The notes under the pieces: model-generated
What the model saw: only the letters and a program-made list of their open reading frames with translations
Told to the model about the DNA's origin: nothing
The model's database searches: none
Part shown: positions 24,301 to 34,259 of the stretch, piece by piece
Layout: each line of letters begins with the position of its first letter
Numbering within the stretch: the stretch's first letter is position 1
DNA from: Apricaphanius iberus
Taxonomy: Eukaryota; Chordata; Actinopteri; Cyprinodontiformes; Aphaniidae
Assembly (NCBI GenBank): GCA_028564705.1
Contig: JAPXFQ010002804.1
Location: 1,736,001-1,800,000 of the forward strand
Length of the DNA stretch: 64,000 bases
Direction: 5' to 3'
Made by a program: the position numbers and the translations under genes

Positions 24301-25173
24301 GGAGAAGTAGCCCGATTCTGTACTGCCTCTGCTACCTAATGTGAGAGGTGAGGGCTTTTCATCACAAGAGTCTTGAGAATCATGCTTCCCTCTACTTAGA
24401 CGAAGGGCCAGTCTCTTTTTCACTGCAAAGGAGTCATTGCTGGGTCCAGAGGTATCTTTTCCCACATCAGCCTCAGGACTCCTAACTGAGACTACACTTT
24501 TTTGTGTATTTATTAGGGCTGAAGGAGAGGATCGTTTTCTTGTTTCATCCTCTGACTCATTGACTTGCTCTTCTAAACATTTTGGCTCCCCAAATGCCAA
24601 GCCTGCTTTTACCCTGTGGGTATGTGATTTGCGGTGTTTGTAAAGGTTACTCTTTGTCTTAAAGGAGAAGCCACATGGGGCACAAGGATAGGGTCTTTCA
24701 CCTGTATGGGACCGAATGTGTTTCTGTAGAACACTGGGCTTGGCACATGCACGGCCACAGTAAGTGCAAACATATTTGCCTGGTTTCTGAGGCTTACGCT
24801 CCCGCTTCTGTTTAGGGTTCTCCTCTTGGGTTTCTGATGCCGACTGGATACTATGGTCTTCAGTGCAAGGCAGAACTCCTAAAGATGAGCTGTAAACTTC
24901 AGTTTCTTCTATTGCTGTTTCTTGATTGTGTTCCAGCTCTGTAACAGAGACAACGGTCTGCCGCTGGAGCCTAAGACGTTTACGTTCTAGGTTATGTCTT
25001 CTGGACAGTTTGGGCACCTGTCCTGTACCATGTGACCTTGGGCAAGTAGTAACTTGTTGTTGAGAGGTCTGGGAAGACTTGCGCCGCAGAGCTTGCTGAA
25101 AAGATTCTGGTTGATGTTGTTCTTGACCTCCAGTCTGCTCCCCAGTTATTTTTTGAGAATGCAAGGCCTCCAT
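21319..25173 (-). CDS. hivep3: HIVEP3-like (Schnurri-3) transcription factor, giant coding exon
   Basis: This 1285-codon exon encodes most of a large nuclear zinc-finger transcription factor. HIVEP proteins are known to bind kappaB-like enhancer DNA and to modulate NF-kB, TGF-beta/BMP and osteoblast pathways. Seen: a paired C2H2 unit (ZAS-N) at about residues 134-184 (C136, C139, H152, H156; C164, C167, H180, H184) preceded by ERKPQKPGKY; a third, isolated finger starting YECEACG near residue 535; PPKKKRLRLAE near 748, a likely nuclear signal; MRRSASEQ near 829; RSKSFDY near 850; SWCYLNYIKPN near 1200. The finger spacer LQKHIRSHTGERPYPC and the HRVKAGLA tail resemble HIVEP3 more than HIVEP1 or HIVEP2. 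The start is the ATG at 25173; the open frame runs two codons further upstream but has no ATG there. The exon ends CTGAG at 21319 before a GTAATT donor, phase 0. It is shorter than the mammalian equivalent as I recall it. The family call is firm; the 3a/3b paralogue is not resolved. Confidence 0.93.
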
Positions 25174-25519
25174 AAACAAGAAGGAAATCCCTGGGTAGAC
25201 ACTTGATTTGCGTCTGCCTCAACCAGGCCACAGAATCAAAGACGGATCATTAACTGGATTTCACATTTGGGGCTTTGATGAATTCCCAATTTTTTTTAAG
25301 TGGCAGGCTTCATGATTGATGGGTTTGACTTTGTGGTTATTTCTTCAAAACAAAGGGATATCAAATTTAGAGCAATGACTTCAAATAATCCAATCTTAAT
25401 TAGTTTTTTTGGGGGAAAGCCATTCTTATGCAGAGTGATCTAGGAGAAGTAAAACTGAGCATTTATCCAGTCTTCAGACTCGTTTGAATGTATGATTTCC
25501 GTCGTCTGAGCATTATGAT
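25174..25519 (-). other. hivep3: Candidate 5' UTR part of the giant exon
   Basis: On the minus strand a clear acceptor (pyrimidine tract then GTATTCACAG) ends at 25520. The 346 nt from there to the ATG at 25173 contain several upstream ATGs and stops and no in-frame extension of the protein, so they fit a 5' UTR segment contiguous with the coding exon. A second, weaker acceptor-like CTACCCAG lies at 25191. Inferred from signals only. Confidence 0.5.
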
Positions 25520-28243
25520 CTGTGAATACAAAAAAAATAACAACAAAAAATAAGAGTATTAGAGAGAGTCAATGGGGTCTTTCGTCATAACTTTGATCTC
25601 TCACATGTCCCAGGCTTCTAATGACTTTAAATGTATAAATATAAAAGTTACATGGGATTTTGTATTTACAAGTGGCAAGATAAATTGAAATAATCAGGGA
25701 TTTAAGTTATTTCTTATCAGGCATTAATTACAAAGTAGAAAATATTGTGTCCTAATGTATATGAGACGGCACTGCCTTACGTATCCATCCCTCTACCTTA
25801 AAGCTGGAAGTGCTACAAACAAATCTATTTTGCGTAATGTATCCTAAAGTCTACTTGAAAGCCAACACACTGTTGGGCCACATCCATGGGGACAGGCCCA
25901 AAAGAAGATCTTGAGCCTAAAGGACCGTTGATCACTCAAAGTACATTTAGTTTCAACAGGAAGAGGAGGAATTTTGCCCAACAAAGCCAAATGCTCTGTC
26001 GAGCTTGTTAATATTTTTCAATGAATCACCAAATGGCTCTTATTGAAGGGAAGGCACTTTAAACTCCTGTTCTTTGTTGGTTGAAGAGGGAACATGTTTC
26101 TTAAAGAAACTCATTACATCAAAGAGACACAACAGCCTGCTAAACATTGATCAGGTAACCTGCTTCCTACCAATGGAATAAGTCATAAATTGGTTGTTTG
26201 AACACAAACTATAAGATGCTAATTAGTCTTGAACTAAACACCATTAGTTTGAAACTAAATTAGCCTTACTACCCATAGTCTTCAATATAAGCCTTGGTCA
26301 TTAGGCACACGTAGTTATACTAAGCTGATACATCACAATAAATGTATTTGTTATAATTTCTGCTTCTGTAAACATATTTATCCTTTTTACTGTTTTACTT
26401 TTGGTAGTTAGTTTTAATATTCATTCTCCTTTTAGTTAGTAGTCTAGATGTGTGTTCGTAGCTTAGTGATCTTGTTGATTAAAACACTGACTGGAAAGTT
26501 GAATTCTTTGTGTTAATGAACTATTGTATTTTGAAAAGACATTATTCCACATACATGTGTATAAACTAATTCTTCAAAAGAACCTATTCATTCACCTATT
26601 GTTTCACTACCTCAGCCTTACCAAGCAGGTGTCTTTGTACTATGCTGGTCTGTACGACACGTGTGAGAAAACATCAATATTGTTACAGAACTACGTGGGG
26701 AATCTCCCAAAAATTGTAAGTCCTTGTTAGAGTGAGAATGATTATTGATAAGTGAAAAAAACAACTTAGAAGCAGTTGCCAAATTGTTATGGGATTGGAA
26801 ACGTGAGCAAATTCCTTGCATGTTCAGATAATAAAACTCCATTGGGCTCTGTTATGATGTTTAGTGCTTTGGTTGACCGCAGTACATCTAGAAAAAAGAC
26901 TGAATATCTGTTTTGAACAGGTTGCAAGATGAAAACTATTTCTTACAAAAAACTAAAAATGGAAATAACAGATACGATTGCAAGGTTCCATTTGAATATA
27001 CTGAAAAGAAAGAAAAAAAACTGAAATAACCTTACACATATGACACAAAAGCAAATGTTTGACCGTAATGTCAAACAACCACAACAACAGTGGTGGAGTG
27101 GTGTGGATTTCGGCTCATTTAGCTTCCACAGAACCTGGGTTTGTTACATTCACTGACCCAAGTCTGAACTCCTCTGTATACTTCGGTCTTAGGTACATTA
27201 TGTGACAGGTGGAACAAGGCCAGAAATGCAAGGGAGAAAAACAATGAAGCAATGTTGTTTGAAGGAAAACAAAATTCCTCTCCAATTCATACATAAATTG
27301 TCTAAATATGTTGCTGGTTAGAATGACTACAACAGCAGCAAATTAATTGTGTGCAGGGCTTTTTTGCTTTAAGCTTTACATTTGTGTACTATGCTCTCAA
27401 ACTTTGCTTTAGAATTTTAATCTCTTCCATGATGATGTAACCCTTATAGAATCACTTTAGATCTAATATTTCTTACATGTGTTTATATATTTAATCATAT
27501 AAGCCATGATTTTACAATCTTTAAAAAGGATCACACCAAATGTAATGGATGAATGGCCATTAGTTATCAGGTCCTATCTGGATAAATTTCCCAGTGCTAT
27601 TTTGTGCCAGCACACTGAAACAGTAAACAAGGCATCCCACGCACAGACCAGCTGGTTTCTACACCCACATTCTGGTGGAAGACGGCAATACTTATGGATA
27701 TAATCCAAATGGCTGATAACAGGTTGACAACCATCTTTGAATTAACTTGTGGGAGAACTATAAATGCAACATTTAACTTCTCACCAAACATTTATTGTGA
27801 TATGGACTATATAGAATTTAAGCATCATCAAACAACATTTAGAACTATGTGTTTTCTTACTCAGAAAAAACATACGTTAACAGTGGGATAGTAAGATCTA
27901 AGGCTGTTCTCAGTTTCCAGAATGTTAACCGCAACCAAATGCTAAAAAATTAAAAATGTAAACACATTTTTAATAGGGCTCTGCTCATAAAAGTGTCCCA
28001 TGTAATATAATTTGATCATTTACTGGTAACAGACATCTGCAAGTAACTGGTATGACATCAGCAAGTCAGCTGTCAAAATAAATGAATACATATTTAGTTT
28101 GTACCAAATAATATTGTCCTTCATCAACAGTCTAAAAAAATTATTTTAAAGACGCTTCTATTACCAAAAATGTGCTTGCAAATTTAACATTTCTTGTATC
28201 CTAAATTCAGCATGATCCATTATGTACATAATGAGCCTGTATA

Positions 28244-28700
28244 GTAGGGCAAAAAAGTATTTGTTAGCCACAGATTGTGAACGTTTTCACATTTTAAACA
28301 ATGAGAGGACTTTAATTTTTATTATAGGTAACCTTATCAGGGACAGAATGTAAAAATAAAAATAAAAAAATCCAGGAAATCACATTGTATGATTTTTATA
28401 TAATGATGCAGAAAAGTATTTAGCATCGACTAAAGAGCAAGACTTCTGGTCCTCACAGAACGTTTACTTCTTTAAAAACCTCCACTCATTACCTGCATTA
28501 ATGGCATCTGTTTGAACTCTTTATCTGTATTAATAAAAACACATGTCTACACCCTCAAACAGCCAGACTCCAACCTCCACCATGGCCAAGACCAGAGAGC
28601 TGTCAAAGGACACCAGGGACAAGATTGTACACCTGCATAAGACCGGGATGAGCCAATCTATCATAAGTAAGCATCTTGGTGAGAAGATATCAACTGCTGC
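28244..28700 (+). pseudogene. Truncated Tc1-like transposon: 5' repeat and transposase N-terminus
   Basis: After TA at 28242-28243 the sequence GTAGGGCAAAAAAGTATTTG and CAGGAAATCACATTGTATGA follow the pattern of a common fish Tc1 5' repeat. A start ATG at 28582 then gives [20 protein letters not shown], a Tc1 transposase helix-turn-helix N-terminus. Similarity stops near 28700 ([11 protein letters not shown]), and the open frame continues to 29043 into unrelated sequence, including a SINE-like GGGCAAGACACTACACCCG near 28733. The open frame is therefore a chimera of repeats, not a gene. Confidence 0.8.
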
Positions 28701-29514
28701 TGGTTCTGATTGTCTCAATCGTTGTGTCCGTGGGCAAGACACTACACCCGTTGCCAACCAGTGGTGGTCAGAGGGCCCGGTGGCACTGGTGCGTTTAATT
28801 AAAATTTTACAATATGTACATTTTAACAGGCACGACAATGATGTTATGTTTACATCTACCAGCCAGTTGCGACCACAAGTTGACAGATATGGTTCTATAT
28901 GGTTCACCTATATGTTTGACGCAACTCGGCTGGCACTGGAAACAATGGCGGAGTCGACAAGTCAAGCAGCTGTTTTAGAGTCACACAGATATTGTTATCC
29001 GTCTCAGAGGAGGATGACAGAAGAAAAGCAGAAACTAGTGTAAATTTGGGTGAAGCCTACACTAGATGGACCCAGATAAAACATTTCCACGACATCAAAC
29101 ACATGCGGAAACCAACACTTTCCTTCTGGATTGGTAAGCTAACTCAATTGGTAGCTTTGCTAGTGTTAGCTGTCAGTTAAACTCCTCCAGGAAGTTCACT
29201 GGACACGGTTTAGGCTGGTCACTGGATGTATCGGCAACGACCCTGGCAACCCAATGGCTGATGTTTCAGTTGTTGTAACTACAATGTAGAAAAGCAAGTT
29301 GTCGCTATCTTGTTCATGTTCCATATCCAACTCTTTAGAAGGAATCTAACCTGACTTGAAAAAAATATATATTTTAGCACTGAACAGAAATTCCTCAGAA
29401 CAGTTTTTCACCATCATAAACAACTGAAGGCGAGAGATAACTGAAGGATGGATATACCGAAGCATAATAAGAAAGCGACTTCGGGCACTGCCGAAACTCC
29501 AGTGAAGAAACTTT

Positions 29515-29730
29515 TTTCTGCGCAGCGCCACCCGCACCCGTGTATTGATCATCCATCGGCCCATCACAGGCGCATCAGTGGTATATATGCCGCACGCATG
29601 ATCAGCCCCCTCCCTCCCCTCTGCCCCTTCCATTACTCCCGCAAAATGGGCCGTCCAGCCTTTTTTCATCTTCTGCGCAGCGCCGCAGCCCGTGCCTTGG
29701 ATTGATCATCCATCGGCCCATCACAAGCCA
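29515..29730 (+). repeat. Direct repeat of about 50 bp, two copies
   Basis: TTCTGCGCAGCGCC followed by CCCGTG and TGATCATCCATCGGCCCATC occurs at about 29516-29570 and again at about 29672-29725, separated by about 155 nt. The unit is unusually CpG-containing for this region. No family is recognised. Confidence 0.7.
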
Positions 29731-30326
29731 CACGCATGTGTATAAAGGCCTATATCTTTTCTACATATGTATTTTTAGTATTAATGGCATTTTTTTCAAG
29801 AACAGGTGGACATATCTGTTTATTTCGTCTGTTATGAGGCTCCATTAGTTGATTCACTACATATAACTACAGAAAGGAAATTACTGGGCTCAGAATTTTG
29901 TAAATATTGCTGTGTCTTTGCATCATGCAAGTAAGTTCCTGCAATGTGTCTGTAGTAGTGATTTGTGTAGTGGGCTGGTCAAAACCAAAAAATGCCAGGG
30001 CTGAATTATCGTCCCAGTCCGGCCCTGGTTGAAGTCATGGCTGCAAATCTGTGGGACTAACCTGGCATCATCCAGATCTATGTGTAGCCCCGCCCCAAGT
30101 CGAGCCTACACGTTAAGATCTGGAATCTCTGCAGCAGAAACCGTCTGAAAGAGCACCATCTGGTAGAATATTTTGAGCTGACTGGAGGATGTGCAAGGTA
30201 GCGCCCGGCTGGCACTGGCTGCTATGCAAGCGTAAACCAGCGCGGCCATGTTTGTTTCACTTTTCACAAAGTGCTTACCTTTGCTAATTTTTTTTGCGAA
30301 GAAATTGTATCCAGTTCCTCTACAAC

Positions 30327-30650
30327 ACAGGTGTCAAAGAAATGCGGCTCTCTGAACGGCAGAGGACCACATACATAGAACTTTTAGGTTCGATTTCTAT
30401 TCAACTAAATACCCTTTTATCTCTCAAATTAGTGTTGAATTGAATAGTCCCAAATCACATCATTATGAAAAGATGTACAGTATCATTTAATTTGAAGAAG
30501 TACGTGTTGAGACAGATATTTATTCATGTTTTAGGGGTTTGTTAAATATAGTTTTATCAATACTTTCTTCCACAACCGGCCCTTTAAGGACATTCAGTAT
30601 CTTTATGTGGCCCAAATGAAAATGAGTTTCACATCTCTGCTCTACAACCT
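30327..30650. repeat. Diverged MITE-like relic
   Basis: Left ACACAGGTGTCAAAGAAATG and right AAATGAGTTTCACATCTCTG are a degraded inverted pair of the common vertebrate CAGGGGTGTCAAACTCATTT-type ends. No duplication is preserved. Confidence 0.45.
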
Positions 30651-32116
30651 ATTAAATAGCCGCTTCTACGTGAGTATCAACCGGTGCGGCCATGTTTGTT
30701 TCACCTAGCTGGGCACTTAATACTAATGTCACGTCGTGAGCACAAAACTTCCAAACTTTACATAGTCCCTTTAAGCCAAGATAAAATATTTTTTAACATA
30801 AAATCCAGATTTTTACAAATATATTTTAACTACTGTGAGTCCTTATATTTACTGAAAACTAGTTATTCTTCTGATCCGAATCCAAGACCTTGATCGTCTC
30901 GTCCACCACCTGTATAGTTAAATCCTAATGAAAAAAATGCCTCACTTGTTTTTGTGAAATACATTGAATGCTGAGTGGAGAAAAAAACTAGAATAGCATG
31001 CTGCATAGAAAAGGCAAGAACTAAATGCAATATGTTCGACAAAATTGCAAAAAGAACATCATCAAATTAAAAATGCAAAACTGCATAAAAAAATAGCTTT
31101 TTTAAAATCTTGACAATTTCCTCTTCTCGCTCTGATAGGAACACAGCGGTGGTTCCTATGGTAACGGCCCTAAACCATGTGGTAGCAGATGGAAGGAGAG
31201 CTGGAGGGCTAAATTTATCTTCTAGCATCCTCACGGACAAAAGAGAGAGTGAGAGTGAGAGAGAGGGAGAGGCTAAGGTGCCTCCCCCTCAGGAGCTGCT
31301 TCTTTTTGGGAGAGAGCACACTGTAAAAATCAATAGTTTAGGAGCCTTGAATTTGTACGGTTATGATAGTGCATCAACTTAGACGGTCTCAGGAAGAAGG
31401 ATATTTCAAATGAATTGACATAGACCTAACCACTGATCTTTCCGATGAGAAAAAAAAAAACTGGAACCCAACCTTTTCTATATTATTATCTGTTAAACAT
31501 GACTGATGCATACATATTTTTTTTCAATCATTGAAGGATTTAATACAGCACTTATTTCATCTTTTAAAAAAAAAAAACATTTTAACACCTTCAACACTAC
31601 AATATCAGCTGAGGAGTTTATTAGCACCTTTCCAGGGTTAAGAAGAGAGCGCTCTCAGCTACACCACCTTCCCTTTGTGTGTGAGAGTACACAGAGTTAA
31701 GGACTGCTCCCATAGGTCCACGCCAGGAGACTTGGTGCACAACACAGGCAGCTCATTCACTCTCAGCGTGAGCTGCAAGCTGTAATACACACACAGCCCA
31801 CAGACCTCTCACCGCATGCATCATCCTCTGCTTCATTCAGACACAGTAAAACGCACACACACTCGTGACAGAAGATGCACCGTCTGCACACCTATAAATC
31901 GACACAAAAATGAGCAGCTCCTTCCAAGTGACTCGGGGTACGACAGCACAATGATCCCTGTGTTTTTCCTTCGCCTAGTGGCGCACACGAATGCAGCACC
32001 CGTTCGCGGTAACAAAGACATGAATGGAGTCGATCCGTGTCGTCACGTCACACACTTTCAGACGGTCGAAATGAATGTGGATGACGAAGAGGGATGAGTG
32101 CGAGCGGCTCGTTTAC

Positions 32117-32447
32117 CTGGCTGCAGGTGGGGATGTCCTCCACTTGTGAATGACTGGAAGCAGAAAGGAGGCGAGGAGGAAGGAGGAGAGGCAGGAAAAG
32201 GATGAATGAGAGCAACGGTGACGAGAGGTGTGTGAGCCTCTGCTCTACGTGTGCTGCACTGACAAACAGGTAGTGGAGTAGAGTACGCGTATGAATGAGG
32301 AGGACACTCACACTCTCTCTGTCCACCAACCCCCCACCCCCACCCCCACCCGTTTGGGTCCTAGTGAAGCGGCAGATTCTTATTTGGAAGTTGACGTAAG
32401 CTTGTGTTTCTTTTGGCAGTCGTCTTGGACTGCACAACTGGCAGAGC
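32117..32447 (-). other. hivep3: Candidate non-coding first exon of the hivep3-like gene
   Basis: Read on the minus strand, this block is richer in GC and CpG than its surroundings, contains a pyrimidine-rich TCCTCCTTCCTCCTCGCC stretch, and ends CTGCAGCCAG before a GTAAAC donor (32117/32116). A TATA-like motif lies just upstream. The block has no convincing reading frame. Joining it to the acceptor at 25520 would give a conventional 5' UTR intron of about 6.6 kb. The start coordinate is only a guess, 25-30 nt downstream of the TATA motif. Confidence 0.4.
32331..32351 (-). promoter_or_regulatory. Potential G-quadruplex in candidate 5' UTR
   Basis: The plus strand has four runs of C separated by single A residues; the minus strand, the presumed mRNA sense, therefore has four G-runs of three to six separated by single T. 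This is a textbook G-quadruplex pattern and would lie in the 5' UTR if the first-exon model is right. Confidence 0.4.
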
Positions 32448-32471
32448 GATGAGAGTTGAAGACGCAAAATG

Positions 32472-32478
32472 TTTTATA
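32472..32478 (-). promoter_or_regulatory. TATA-box-like motif upstream of candidate first exon
   Basis: The minus strand reads GATATAAAACATT, with TATAAAA at 32478-32472, followed about 30 nt later by the start of the GC-richer candidate exon. The position fits a core promoter for the minus-strand gene, but isolated TATA motifs are common in AT-rich DNA. Confidence 0.35.
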
Positions 32479-33127
32479 TCGTCGAGGAGGGGTAGGACAA
32501 CGGGGGTTACTTCATATTCTCTAAAGACACGCTATTCCCCTTCAGGTTTTCTTTAGAGCAATGTGTTTGGAGAAATCACCTATTCACTCTGAGAAAACCC
32601 TGGAAAGTATGAGATCATGTAAAAACTAAATGTCCACGCTGTTCCTGCCAGGGTTTGGCTGAGAAGGGTCCAGGCAAATCTTACATCATAACTCCATTAT
32701 GCTGCTCTTAGTGACTAAATCACACACATGTGGTGCACAAAGAGGGCACCAGCTAAGGCTCAGATAAAGGCAGCCAATGAGTTAATCTGGCTAGCCATTA
32801 AAAGGGAAAGATGAAAAGGGAAAACAATCTGAGATGTCATTCCTTTAGCAGGCAACACATCCTTCCTTGAAAAGGTGGAAGAAGCTAATTTCATCTGCTT
32901 GTATTTAGGATCTTGTTTTGGTCATGATCTATTTAACGACCATAGATCCTTTCATTATTATTTTTTCTGTTTGAAGCAAAGACTGATTACCAACCTTTAA
33001 AAAGTAAGCCACTTTTTTCAGCGTTCAACCCATCACCTGAGAGTTAGAGAAGCTGACTCTCGTTCGGGTCACTTCACACTCAGCCGTGAGGCCCTTCCAG
33101 TGCACACTCAGTGCATTTACTATGCAG

Positions 33128-34259
33128 TAGGGCTGAACGATTTTGGAAAATAATCTAATTGCGATTTTTTTTCTTCAATATTGCGATTGCGATTTAATGT
33201 GCAATTATTTCTGTGGGGCTTTTTTTTAAATGCATTTTTAAATTAATGCAATCAAAAATATTGTGTATTATAAACAGATTTTTATACATCATTTATTCTA
33301 TTCCATAAGATTATTTACTTATTTAAAGACAAAGGCAAATATTAACAACTTTATCTACTTTTAATCATCACACTCGATGGTCATCGGCGTCGTTCTGAAA
33401 TCAAGGTTTTCTTCCTTTTGATCCCAGCTAATAATTCCCTCCGGCTGCAATGTTTTCCTCCGTGTGGTTATCCAGGAAGTAGGATGCTTGAAGGAACAAG
33501 CTCTGATTTTTTATTCTCCATCGATCTAATGCACTTTCAGACTCTGGTATGGCTCCGTAGAGCGGTTTGATCTCAGGTCAGTTGAAACAAAATACTCCGC
33601 TGTTTTCAGTGCGGCTTTAACTTTCTGTCTGCATTTTTTATACAGCGCAGGTAAAATGTGTTCGTGAGATTGAATCCTAGTTTATTCATCATGCTTAACA
33701 AAGTATACTTTTGGCTATAAAACCCGTTATAGCACGAATTATTTCAGTGTGCCGTTTTTTTATGTTCGTAAGGAGAGATTCTTTCAAACAGCTCGGTCAG
33801 CGATCCCTGTCGCCTCAAAGTTTGTTTACTGGAAATTGAAACACTGGTGGCGGTCAGTTTAGCCGTGCAACTCTCATATATGGTGGTGTGATGTTTTTAG
33901 GTGTTGATAAAGGTTCATACTGTAGCCTACCTCGTAAGGCAGCAACAATACCAAGACGGGTTCTGTATAATACCTGGCGTTGCGCAGCATCAACGTTTTC
34001 ATAGCAGATATAATTTCTCACAACTGATGTACTGTTCCTCTTTGGTACCAAATATTGTGTAGTGTTGGATTCAGTTAAGCTTTTGGTCATTTTATAACTG
34101 GTTAAACTGCAGCGTTTATTTCTCCCCCTGCATTGTTTGCAAGTCACGTGACTTTAGCAGATATGTTCACATCAAGTCAAATCGAAGCCTTTGCGATTAG
34201 GAAATCGCATTTTACCAAATCGCGATTTAATTGCATATGCAATTAATCGTTCAGCCCTA
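33128..34259. mobile_element. Non-autonomous hAT element, 1132 bp
   Basis: Ends TAGGGCTGAACGATTTTGG and GCAATTAATCGTTCAGCCCTA are inverted partners. The flanks CTATGCAG (33120-33127) and CTATACAG (34260-34267) are an 8-bp target duplication with one mismatch. Subterminal ATTGCGATTGCGATTTAATG pairs with AAATCGCGATTTAATTGC. No transposase frame is seen. Confidence 0.85.

Larger units (their letters stand above)
25520..32116 (-). other. Probable 5' intron of the hivep3-like gene
   Basis: This 6.6-kb stretch lies between the acceptor at 25520 and the donor at 32117. It contains a truncated Tc1 (28244-28700), a duplicated block near 29515-29730 and a diverged MITE-like relic near 30327-30650. No other coding signal is recognised; the few open frames lack codon-scale conservation clues. 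Confidence 0.4.

Noticed and set aside
25174..25179. Start of the giant-exon frame at a TTG codon two codons before the ATG
   Set aside because: Vertebrate initiation at TTG is not expected; the ATG at 25173 is the sensible start.
28543..29043. 166-codon open frame taken as a gene
   Set aside because: Only its first part is a Tc1 transposase N-terminus; the rest reads through SINE-like and unrelated sequence, so it is a repeat chimera.
32048..32467. 139-codon minus-strand frame in the candidate first exon
   Set aside because: Its content is a translation of CT-rich and GT-rich low-complexity DNA, and it runs through a good splice donor; more likely 5' UTR.
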